The translations under genes and the position numbers were made by a program. The notes under the pieces were generated by a model. The model was not told the DNA's origin. It ran no database searches and worked only from the letters and a program-made list of their open reading frames with translations. From positions 680,001 to 744,000 of the forward strand of contig NZ_JAGE01000001.1 in the NCBI RefSeq assembly GCF_000526495.1: DNA of 64,000 nt, written 5' to 3'. Below are positions 56,328 through 64,000 of the stretch, in pieces. Every line of letters begins with the position of its first letter. Within the stretch, counting starts at the first letter, position 1. This DNA is from Ruminiclostridium josui JCM 17888. Lineage in GTDB: Bacteria; Bacillota; Clostridia; Acetivibrionales; DSM-1351.

Positions 56328-57773
56328 TCAGAAACCGTATTCCTTCCATCTTTTTGTTACCAATGCTTTTATACTCTCCGACATTACTATTTCATCAGGC
56401 CATGTGCGGCTGTAGCCCTCCTCCGGAAATTTTATGGTAGCGTCAATGCCTATCCTGCATCCGTAATGTCTTTGTAAAGAGGCGTGGTCCAGTGCATCAA
56501 GAGGTCCGTCAGAGAATACTATATCCCGCCTGCCGTCAATATTGTTGAAGACTTTCCATGCAACTGTTGATAAATCATGGGGATTTACAGATTCATCCAC
56601 AACTATAATCATTTTTGTGTACATCATCTGTCCCGAACCCCAAATTGAATTCATTACTTTTTTAGCATGTCCCGGAAATCTCTTTTTTATTGAAACAATA
56701 ACACAATTATGAAATACACCTTCAAGTGGAAAATTAATATCAATAATCTCCGGAAATTGAATTCTTAAAAAAGGAAGAAATAGTTTTTCAGTTGCCTTTC
56801 CCAGATAACAGTCCTCCATGGGAGGTTTCCCCACAACTGTGGCAGGATAAATAGCATCCTCTCTGTATGTCATACAAGTCAAATGAAAAACCGGATACAT
56901 ATCTGCAAGAGAATAATATCCTGTATGATCCCCAAAAGGCCCTTCCAGACGAAGTTCCTCTCTTGTGTCCACATATCCTTCCAGAATAAAATCAGCATTT
57001 GCCGGTACATAAATATCATTTGTTATAGACTTAACCAAAGATACTGGTTTTTTTCTTAGGAACCCTGCAAATAATATTTCATCTATATATTCTGGAAGAG
57101 GAGCTGTTGCAGAATATATTACCACTGGGTCACAGCCTATTACCACTGACACAGGCATTATTCCTCCAATAGCACGGTACTTATCATATATACTCCTGCC
57201 GTCTTTATGAAGGTGCCAGTGCATTCCGGTAGTTTGCCCATCATATACCTGCATACGATACATACCCATATTTTGTATACCTGTTTCAGGGTCTTTTGTT
57301 ATAACCACAGGCAAAGTAATAAATTTGCCTCCATCCCCTGGCCAGCATTTTAGTATTGGCAGCTTTCCCAAATCAGGACTATAATCAATAATCTGCTGGC
57401 ACTTTCCTTTTGTGGGAAGCTTTATTGGAAAAACAGACGTCAACTGTAATAGAGATGGAACGGCTTTTACGGTTTTAATAAATCCCGCATAATTTGCTGC
57501 ATCAATAAAATCGCCTATTTTTTCAGCAACCTCCTCAATTTCTTCAACACCCAGCGCAAGGTTCAACCTTTCATAGCTGCCAAAAGTATTTATAAGCAAT
57601 GGAAATTTTGAATTTCTTACATTTTCAAAAAGAAGAGCAGGCCCACCGTTTTTTACCACTCTATCTGTTATTTCGGTAATCTCGAGTTCAGAATCCGTTT
57701 CGGCTTTTATTCTTTTAATAAGTGCTTTCTTTTCGAGTTTATCAATAAATTCATGAAGATCTGAATATGCCAT
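56328..57773 (-). CDS. UbiD-family decarboxylase (menaquinone biosynthesis type)
   Basis: 481 residues, prenylated-FMN-dependent UbiD family. Signatures are GGPALLFENV, GMYRMQVYDGQTTGMHWHLHKDG, LEGPFGDHTGYY (with the catalytic Glu/Arg region), YPATVVGKPPMEDCYLGKATE and DVVFSDGPLDALDHA-like ending. It removes a carboxyl group from an aromatic ring, and with the adjacent UbiA points to a quinone precursor. A UbiX-type flavin prenyltransferase, which it would need, is not in the window. AAAGGGG precedes the ATG. Confidence 0.9.
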   Translation of the reverse strand: MAYSDLHEFIDKLEKKALIKRIKAETDSELEITEITDRVVKNGGPALLFENVRNSKFPLLINTFGSYERLNLALGVEEIEEVAEKIGDFIDAANYAGFIKTVKAVPSLLQLTSVFPIKLPTKGKCQQIIDYSPDLGKLPILKCWPGDGGKFITLPVVITKDPETGIQNMGMYRMQVYDGQTTGMHWHLHKDGRSIYDKYRAIGGIMPVSVVIGCDPVVIYSATAPLPEYIDEILFAGFLRKKPVSLVKSITNDIYVPANADFILEGYVDTREELRLEGPFGDHTGYYSLADMYPVFHLTCMTYREDAIYPATVVGKPPMEDCYLGKATEKLFLPFLRIQFPEIIDINFPLEGVFHNCVIVSIKKRFPGHAKKVMNSIWGSGQMMYTKMIIVVDESVNPHDLSTVAWKVFNNIDGRRDIVFSDGPLDALDHASLQRHYGCRIGIDATIKFPEEGYSRTWPDEIVMSESIKALVTKRWKEYGF

Positions 57774-57940
57774 ATATTCCCCTTTCTATAAAATCAAGCC
57801 TTATGAAAATATTGACCTGTAGAGGTTAAATTAAACCAAACTAGAACCGCTTCATGTGAATTTCTTTAATAAAACTGGATATTCTAACAATGTAAATTAA
57901 ATGAAAATTAACTAATTAATTTAATTAAGGAGAAAAATAT

Positions 57941-59473
57941 ATGTCACAGAATCTGATAGAAAAAGCATTCTCAAGACCGGTAGAATCATATTGGATTGGA
58001 ACCACCCCCCAAACCACTTACCCTGAACTGAATGAGAATATTAAAACTGACATTCTGATTGTAGGAGGCGGAATAACCGGAATAGCGGCAGCATATTTAC
58101 TTCAGAAGGAAGGCTTGGATGTTGTTATAATAGATGCCGGCAGAATTGCTCATTCCACATCAGGACACACCACAGCAAAAATAACTTCTCTCCACAGCGT
58201 AAAATATGCAAAACTGATAAAGCAATTGGGAGAAGAGGGGGCAGGCAAATACGGAGAAATTAACGAAAAAGCAATATCCATGATTGAAGATATAATAAAA
58301 GAAAACAATATTCAATGTGATTTCAGCCGTCAACCAAACTTTGTATATACAAAAGAAGAACAATATATAAACATTATCGAGGAAGAGGTAAATGCAGCAA
58401 AATCTATTGGTCTTCCTGCAAGATTTGAAACCTCTCTGCCCCTACCCTTTTCTGTTCAGGGAGCAATATGCTTTGATAATCAGGCTCAGTTTCACCCTCG
58501 TAAATATCTTCTGTCCCTAGCAGATATATTTATAAAAAACGGCGGTCACATTTTTGAGAATACGGCAGCTATTGACATCCATGAAGACCGTGAATGTACC
58601 ACATCTACCAGAAATGGGTTCAGTATAAAATCAGATAAGGTAATAGTAGCCAGTCATTTCCCATTTTATGACGGATGGGGATTTTATTCGGCAAGAATGT
58701 TCGGTGAGCGTTCTTATGCACTTGCAGTTAAATCCCCTGTCAATGTTCCTTATGGAATGTATATCTCATATGAACAACCTACAAGGTCTATCAGAACCCA
58801 ACTCGGAGAAGACGGAAACCAGCTTCTTATACTGGGTGGGGAGCACCACAAAACGGGTGGAAACATAAACGAGAAAGAAAAATATACAAAGCTTATAAAT
58901 TTTGCAGAAACCGATTTTCATGCTACAGATGTACTTTATCGCTGGTCAGCCCAGGATTATACAGCAATGAACGAAATACCTTATATAGGACATATCACAG
59001 GTAAGAAAATGAATATTTTTGTAGCCACAGGGTTCCAGAAATGGGGTATGACAACCAGTCATGTATCAGCGATGATAATACGTGATATTATTGCTAATGG
59101 GAAAAGCGAAGCTGAAAATATATTCAAGCCATCAAGGTTTACTCCTGTTAGTTCTGCAAAGAACTTTATAAAAGAAAACGCAGATGTTGTTAATAATCTA
59201 GTTTCAGGAAAACTGGAGTCTCCCCCGGAAGAATTTAAAATACTTCCCGGTGAAGGCAAGGCAGTAAAGTATAAAGGAAAAAAAGCCGGCGCATACATGG
59301 ATAATGATGGAAATGTTTTTATAATAGATACAACATGTAAACATCTGGGTTGTGAAGTTAATTGGAATTCTGCGGAAAAAACCTGGGATTGTCCCTGTCA
59401 TGCTTCCAGATACAATTATGACGGGACAGTGATTGAAGGCCCCGCTATAATCCCTCTTGACAGGTTAAAATAA
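57941..59473 (+). CDS. FAD-dependent oxidoreductase with C-terminal Rieske domain
   Basis: 510 residues. A DAO-type FAD domain begins with ILIVGGGITGIAAAYLLQKEG and GRIAHSTSGHTTAKIT; the FAD end motif is GHITGKKMNIFVATGFQKWGMT. The last 90 residues carry a Rieske 2Fe-2S site, CKHLGC and CPCHAS. Homologues (YhfW-like) are widespread but poorly characterised; a stress or redox role is assumed. GGAG precedes the ATG. Its 3' end overlaps the convergent membrane protein gene by nine bases. Confidence 0.88.
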   Translation: MSQNLIEKAFSRPVESYWIGTTPQTTYPELNENIKTDILIVGGGITGIAAAYLLQKEGLDVVIIDAGRIAHSTSGHTTAKITSLHSVKYAKLIKQLGEEGAGKYGEINEKAISMIEDIIKENNIQCDFSRQPNFVYTKEEQYINIIEEEVNAAKSIGLPARFETSLPLPFSVQGAICFDNQAQFHPRKYLLSLADIFIKNGGHIFENTAAIDIHEDRECTTSTRNGFSIKSDKVIVASHFPFYDGWGFYSARMFGERSYALAVKSPVNVPYGMYISYEQPTRSIRTQLGEDGNQLLILGGEHHKTGGNINEKEKYTKLINFAETDFHATDVLYRWSAQDYTAMNEIPYIGHITGKKMNIFVATGFQKWGMTTSHVSAMIIRDIIANGKSEAENIFKPSRFTPVSSAKNFIKENADVVNNLVSGKLESPPEEFKILPGEGKAVKYKGKKAGAYMDNDGNVFIIDTTCKHLGCEVNWNSAEKTWDCPCHASRYNYDGTVIEGPAIIPLDRLK

Positions 59474-60244
59474 AATTCGTGTTTTATCCCTGTCAATATG
59501 TTCTGATTTCTTTTGGCACCTTTTAAAAAAAGCAAAAGGTATATATAAAATAAACCAAAGCAGACAGCCCAGAAGAAATGTAGGTATAAGATACCAAGGA
59601 CTCCCAACATAATTAGCAAAAGCCTCCATAGGTGAACCCGGTGCTGGATACCTTAGAAAAAAGTAATTTCCATTTGTAGCTATATTAATAGGAGTAACCA
59701 TAAGGGCAAAAGTTGCCAACATTGCAACTGTTTTTGGAAGGCTGCGTACATCTGGCCTGAAGCCCATGCCAAAAACCATAAATAGTGGAATAAAGCAAAT
59801 AATTCCATGAACCAGCATACTTTGCATATAAATAAATGACAAGGACGGATAATAATAAATATCAGGTGTTAAAAGTGTCATAAAAGCCGGTGCCAATCCC
59901 ATGGCATACGAATATTCCATCAGCAGTCTGCTTCTGGTAATAGTCATTACCGGAAGTATAATGCACATAAGACTGCACAAGTGAAGAGGCAGAGTATAGC
60001 CCCATGAAAACTTCCCTACAGCATTGTACCAAAGTATCTGTGCACATTCTGACAAGGGCAATATCAAACTGACAAGTATAAGCATCCTCCACTTTTTTTC
60101 CTCGCTTTTATCTTTAAAAAGGACAGTCACAATACACCACGTGCAAACTACCATTCCCACAGCAAGAAGATGTTGTACAGAAAACAGAGAATTATGAAGT
60201 CTTGAAGGTATATTATCTATATAAGTAAAAAAATATCTGAACAT
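59465..60244 (-). CDS. YwaF/TIGR02206-type integral membrane protein
   Basis: 259 residues with about seven membrane helices. HNSLFSVQHLLAVG, WGYTLPLHLCSLMCIILP and the late NGNYFFLRYPAPGSPMEAF segment match the YwaF (TMEM164-like) family, whose function is unknown. AAGGAGG precedes the ATG. It is a single gene, divergent from trpB2 and overlapping tail-to-tail with the Rieske protein gene. Confidence 0.82.
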   Translation of the reverse strand: MFRYFFTYIDNIPSRLHNSLFSVQHLLAVGMVVCTWCIVTVLFKDKSEEKKWRMLILVSLILPLSECAQILWYNAVGKFSWGYTLPLHLCSLMCIILPVMTITRSRLLMEYSYAMGLAPAFMTLLTPDIYYYPSLSFIYMQSMLVHGIICFIPLFMVFGMGFRPDVRSLPKTVAMLATFALMVTPINIATNGNYFFLRYPAPGSPMEAFANYVGSPWYLIPTFLLGCLLWFILYIPFAFFKRCQKKSEHIDRDKTRILF

Positions 60245-60330
60245 ATAAAACCTCCTTGTCCTACTTGCCGTTATAATAAAATTATATTCTTATGACAATC
60301 AATTAATCCATAGGTATGCAAATTATTTTG

Positions 60331-60358
60331 TTGACTTATATACCAATTCAAGTAAAAT
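60331..60358 (+). promoter_or_regulatory. Promoter of the TrpB-like gene
   Basis: TTGACT (60331-60336) and TAAAAT (60353-60358) are 16 bases apart. A small ATCCTTT/AAAGGAT hairpin lies just ahead of the ribosome binding site and could affect its access. Confidence 0.6.
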
Positions 60359-60412
60359 TAGTATATAGACTAGTTAAGAAATCCTTTAATTATAAAGGAT
60401 ATGGAGGTTAAG

Positions 60413-61777
60413 ATGAGAAGAGATGAGATCAGTAAGGTAATTCTGTCTGAAAGCGATATTCCAAAACAGTGGTACAACATAGTTGCAGATATGCCAAATA
60501 AGCCTGCACCCTATCACAATCCGTCAACACTTGAAATCATTAAGCCTGACGATATGAAAGCTATTTTCCCGGATGAAGTAATCAAACAGGAAATGTCTTC
60601 TGAACGTTACATAGATATTCCTGACGAGGTTCGTCAAATGTACTGTCAGTTTAGGCCAAGTCCTCTTTACAGGGCAAAAGCTCTTGAAAAACTGTTGGAC
60701 ACTCCTGCAAGAATATACTATAAATATGAGGGAACAAATGCTACGGGAAGTCACAAGCTTAATACCGCTATTCCACAAGTATATTATAATAAACTAGCAG
60801 GAATAAAAAGACTTGCAACGGAAACAGGAGCAGGACAATGGGGCAGTGCCTTAAGCCTTGCAACAAGTCAGTTTGGATTGGAATGTTCAGTTTACATGGT
60901 AAATGTCAGCTATCAGCAAAAACCTTACAGACGTTCATTTATGAAAACATTTGGAGCAAATGTTGTAGCAAGTCCAAGTACACTTACAAACAGCGGACGA
61001 AGTATTCTGGAAAAAGACCCAAATTGCTCGGGCAGTCTTGGAATTGCAATAAGTGAAGCGGTTGAAGATGCAGCAACACATGCTGATACCAACTATGCTC
61101 TAGGAAGTGTTTTGAACCACGTATGTCTGCATCAGACCATAATTGGAATCGAAGCAAAAAAACAAATGGAGTATTTGGATGAATATCCTGACGTAGTTTT
61201 TGCGTGTTGCGGAGGCGGAAGCAATTTTGCCGGCCTGGCTTTCCCATTTTTACAAGATAAACTCAATGGGCGTAACCTAAAAGCAGTTGCAGTTGAACCA
61301 TCAGCATGTCCTACTTTGACAAAAGGTATATTTGCATATGATTACGGAGATACCGCAAAAGCAGCTCCAATAACAAAAATGTACACTTTAGGACATGACT
61401 TTATTCCATCCGGTATACATGCCGGAGGCTTGAGATACCACGGTGATTCCGCTATTGTCAGCCAACTATATCATGACGGAATCATTGAAGCAAAAGCATA
61501 TGGTCAAAAATCCGTTTTTGAAGCAGCTGTATCCTTTGCACGAACAGAAGGAATAGTTCCTGCTCCTGAATCAGCACATGCTATAAGAGCTGCAATGGAT
61601 GAAGCACTTTTGGCAAAGGAAGCAGGCCAGGAAAAGGTTATACTATTTTGTCTCAGCGGACATGGATACTTTGATTTTGCGGCATATGAAAACTATTTCA
61701 ATGGACTCATTGATGATATAGAATTTTCTCCTGAATCCACAAAAGAAAGTTTACAAAACTTGCCGAATATAAAGTAG
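60413..61777 (+). CDS. TrpB2-type tryptophan synthase beta-like protein
   Basis: 454 residues, fold-type II PLP enzyme of the TrpB2 group (longer N terminus than TrpB1). GSHKLNTAIPQ carries the PLP Lys, ETGAGQWGSALS the catalytic Glu loop, CCGGGSNFAG the phosphate loop. It condenses indole with serine, or phosphoserine in some archaea. No trpA or other trp genes are nearby, so it probably salvages free indole. Start ATG 60413 follows GGAGG by five bases; the ATG at 60401 overlaps it. Confidence 0.9.
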   Translation: MRRDEISKVILSESDIPKQWYNIVADMPNKPAPYHNPSTLEIIKPDDMKAIFPDEVIKQEMSSERYIDIPDEVRQMYCQFRPSPLYRAKALEKLLDTPARIYYKYEGTNATGSHKLNTAIPQVYYNKLAGIKRLATETGAGQWGSALSLATSQFGLECSVYMVNVSYQQKPYRRSFMKTFGANVVASPSTLTNSGRSILEKDPNCSGSLGIAISEAVEDAATHADTNYALGSVLNHVCLHQTIIGIEAKKQMEYLDEYPDVVFACCGGGSNFAGLAFPFLQDKLNGRNLKAVAVEPSACPTLTKGIFAYDYGDTAKAAPITKMYTLGHDFIPSGIHAGGLRYHGDSAIVSQLYHDGIIEAKAYGQKSVFEAAVSFARTEGIVPAPESAHAIRAAMDEALLAKEAGQEKVILFCLSGHGYFDFAAYENYFNGLIDDIEFSPESTKESLQNLPNIK

Positions 61778-61836
61778 TTTTCCGCTTAACATCAAGTAAA
61801 TAGAAGGGCTTTATAAACAGATATTTTTTTGTTTAT

Positions 61837-61968
61837 CACCTGTACGAAGAGTATAAATTATATCAATGGAAGCTTGGTTAAAGATATTTGCATAAGTTTA
61901 TCCGATATAAACTCTTGCAAATATCTTGGAAGCAATCATTGATATAATTTTATACTGAAGTACTGGTG
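61837..61968. repeat. MITE-like palindromic repeat, copy 2 (short form)
   Basis: Terminal arms CACCTGTAC/GTACTGGTG, then AGTATAAATTATATCAATG against its complement at the right end, then AAAGATATTTGCA/TTGCAAATATCTT, and a GTTTAT/ATAAAC tip. The whole 132 bp folds into one long hairpin. It is related to 47444-47680 but lacks that copy's central block. It sits between convergent trpB2 and the GH42 gene, ending six bases from the GH42 stop. Confidence 0.85.
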
Positions 61969-61973
61969 TAAAT

Positions 61974-64000
61974 TCAAAAAACTTTCTGTTTTAGGACTTT
62001 TACGTCAAAGGGAGTAAGTTCTAGCACTCCTTGTCTCTCTTCCTCGGTAAGCAAATCCGTGTAAATCCCGTTAAGAGAAATCTCTTTCTTTTCAGCATTG
62101 AAATTCATTATAAATATATAACGGTTTTGCCCATCCGCACGATACTGTGCTGTTACTCCATTTGGGAGCTTAGAATCTAATGTATGTGTAAGTGATAACT
62201 TATTCGTAAGGGCAGTATAAAAATCATCAATAAAATCATCTCCCGTGCGAGCTGCAATATAGTAGGCATTCCCCTTTCCAAAACAATTAACTGTAAGTAC
62301 CGGTCTCCCTTTATAAAAATCGTCTCCGTACACAGCCAGAACCTTTGCAGATTCTGCATGAATCAGCTCACAGAAATCCTTTATCCTGTAATTTCCAATA
62401 AACTCTAGAGAATTATCATTCATTATGAGGCTATTGCTTTCATCAGGGTGCAATGTATCTATTTCCTCGCTCCAAATGCCTGTAACAGTGCGTAGGGGCC
62501 CCGGAAATCCTCCCAAATGACATAAATCATTCTCATTTACAATTCCGCTCCAATAGGTGGTAACAAAAGTTCCTCCCTCATTTACAAAAGCCTCTATACG
62601 CTCTCCCACACCGGGATGGGTCATATAAAGCATTGGTGCAATAACAAGCTTGTACTGTGAAAAATCTTCTCTGGCACCTATAATGTCTACCGGTACCCCT
62701 TGTTTCCAAAAGGCTGTATAATGTGCGATACAAGTTTCCTCATACTGTACCCTGTCACGAGCAAGAGCTTGTGCCTCCTCTATGGCCCAGCGATTTTCCC
62801 AATCGAAAATAATGGCAACCTGCGGGTGAACTGTAGTTCCAACAACCTCATCAAGTTTTTCAAGTGCTTGCCCCACCTGTGCAACATCCCTGAAGACCCG
62901 TGTATTTTCATGACCTACATGATCTACTACTGCACCATGGAATTTTTCAAAACTCCCCCGTGATTTTCGCCACTGGAAGTACTGGACAGTATCACTTCCA
63001 TGAGCTACTGCCTGCAGAGATGACAGCATATGCATTCCGGGCCGCTTTAGCTTGTTTACCTTTTGCCAGTTAACGGTACTTGGGGTACTTTCCATCATCA
63101 TAAATGGTTTCCCCTGCTTTAGAGACCTGTTCAGGTCATGGATAAAAGAGGTTCGGGCAGCGATTTTCCAATCTGGCTGCTCTGTGGTATGCCATGTAGG
63201 ATAATTATCCCAAGAAACCACATCCAGTTCTTTTGCAAGCTCTCTGTATTCTATACCTGGAAAGGTTCCCATTAGATTTGTAGTAACCGGAACTTCAGGT
63301 GTTAATTCCCGTAAGGGTTTTATTTCGTTTTTAAAAAAATCAATTGTCTGGTGTGAAACAAATCTTTTCCAGTCCAAAATAAGTCCATGAGTCTCATGCT
63401 CACCTCGCGGAGATGGCGATTCAATTTGTGACCAATCTGTATATCGGTGTGACCAGAATCCCGTCCACCACTCATGGTTAAGCTTTTCAATGTCATTCTC
63501 ATACTTCTTTCGGAGAAAATTGCGGAAGGCTTCCTGACACAGCCTACAATGACATTCCCCACTGTATTCATTTGAGATATGCCACAAAATCAGCGCAGGG
63601 TGCTTTCCATAACGTTCTGCCAACATACCATTGATTTGGTTAACTTTTTTACGGTAAATGGGAGATGTAAAACAATGGTTATGGCGTCCCCCATGTAAAT
63701 CCTTGAACCTATCAGCCTGAGTTCGCAATATTTCAGGGTATTTTTGTGACATCCAAGGGGGTTTTGCACCACTTGGAGTAGCAAGAATGGCCATCATTCC
63801 GTTTTGGGCAAGCCTATCCATAATATTGTCCAACCAACCAAAATTATATTTCCCTTCTTCCGGCTCCAGTGCCATCCACGAAAATATTCCTACTGTCATT
63901 ACATTACAATGGGCAAGTTTCATAAGTCGAAAATCTTCAGCTATTATCTCTGGTGTCTCCAGCCACTGCTCAGGGTTATAATCTCCACCATGTATAATAT
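61974..64000 (-). CDS. Beta-galactosidase, GH42 (5' end beyond the window)
   Basis: About 675 codons of a GH42 enzyme; the frame stays open to the window edge, where GGDYNPEQW, the family N terminus, is being approached, so only a few residues are missing. Acid/base Glu is in HISNEYSGE, nucleophile Glu in MMMESTPS. The zinc-site cysteines are in CHCRLCQ. Domain B (trimerisation, AIIFDWENRWAIEE) and the C-terminal beta domain follow. It hydrolyses beta-galactosides, probably from plant pectin galactan in this kind of organism. There is no signal peptide in view, so it is likely cytoplasmic. Confidence 0.94.
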   Translation of the reverse strand, partial: IIHGGDYNPEQWLETPEIIAEDFRLMKLAHCNVMTVGIFSWMALEPEEGKYNFGWLDNIMDRLAQNGMMAILATPSGAKPPWMSQKYPEILRTQADRFKDLHGGRHNHCFTSPIYRKKVNQINGMLAERYGKHPALILWHISNEYSGECHCRLCQEAFRNFLRKKYENDIEKLNHEWWTGFWSHRYTDWSQIESPSPRGEHETHGLILDWKRFVSHQTIDFFKNEIKPLRELTPEVPVTTNLMGTFPGIEYRELAKELDVVSWDNYPTWHTTEQPDWKIAARTSFIHDLNRSLKQGKPFMMMESTPSTVNWQKVNKLKRPGMHMLSSLQAVAHGSDTVQYFQWRKSRGSFEKFHGAVVDHVGHENTRVFRDVAQVGQALEKLDEVVGTTVHPQVAIIFDWENRWAIEEAQALARDRVQYEETCIAHYTAFWKQGVPVDIIGAREDFSQYKLVIAPMLYMTHPGVGERIEAFVNEGGTFVTTYWSGIVNENDLCHLGGFPGPLRTVTGIWSEEIDTLHPDESNSLIMNDNSLEFIGNYRIKDFCELIHAESAKVLAVYGDDFYKGRPVLTVNCFGKGNAYYIAARTGDDFIDDFYTALTNKLSLTHTLDSKLPNGVTAQYRADGQNRYIFIMNFNAEKKEISLNGIYTDLLTEEERQGVLELTPFDVKVLKQKVF

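Overview
This is a low-GC chromosomal window from a spore-forming, cellulolytic-type anaerobic Firmicute, most likely Clostridium cluster III (Ruminiclostridium/Acetivibrio-like). That assignment is an inference. It rests on AT-rich spacers, strong GGAGG ribosome binding sites with many TTG/GTG starts, the LL-diaminopimelate aminotransferase route, oxygen-sensitive two-subunit class I fumarase, a split archaeal-type glutamate synthase, a Spo0A-like regulator and a GH42 beta-galactosidase. No ribosomal RNA is present, but tandem strong promoters at the left edge point leftward out of the window.

Layout. 0-6 kb: two overlapping family-4-type uracil-DNA glycosylases, dapF-dapL, and a PMT-type mannosyltransferase. 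6-8.3 kb: five tRNAs (Tyr, Thr, Asp, Glu, Lys) around a lone PksB-like metallo-hydrolase. 8.3-17.8 kb: purA, a DUF1858 protein, fumarase, a Usp-like protein, HU, a Spo0A-like regulator, a divergent aroA-aroC-aroK operon and RNA-modification enzymes. 18-39.7 kb: nitrogen assimilation. This includes gdhA, glnB, amtB, an ANTAR regulator, glnA, a five-gene split glutamate synthase, gatCAB and type III glutamine synthetase (glnN), plus agmatinase and a chemoreceptor. 39.8-47.4 kb: asnB, split by 5.75 kb of mobile DNA. 47.4-64 kb: an ABC importer, a CPA2 antiporter, a secreted M16 peptidase, UbiA/UbiD, a FAD-Rieske protein, TrpB2 and the 3' part of a GH42 gene.

Two things stand out. First, seven leaders in the window (gdhA, amtB, glt-glnA, gatCAB, glnN, asnB and the antiporter) carry a small hairpin with a six-base loop of the form A-A-[A/T]-G-N-N. 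In five of them it overlaps a following intrinsic terminator so that the two folds exclude each other. This is the expected signature of ANTAR antitermination, and an ANTAR protein with a degenerate, non-phosphorylatable receiver sits inside the glt-glnA operon, next to amtB-glnB. I infer one RNA-based nitrogen regulon that also takes in tRNA-Gln amidation, asparagine synthesis and a monovalent cation antiporter. Second, asnB is cut at a CGAAA core by two tandem related units. One carries a large serine recombinase, a 51-residue ORF and a MarR regulator. The other has lost its recombinase and carries a DUF4157 (eCIS-core-like) protein with eight 54-bp repeats and a DUF4474-like end, plus a lipoprotein. 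Recombination between the outer CGAAA sites would restore a 609-codon asnB exactly in frame.

Other points: AroA, AroC and AroK all lack residues normally catalytic in their families, and a palindromic MITE-like repeat occurs twice, each time between convergent genes.
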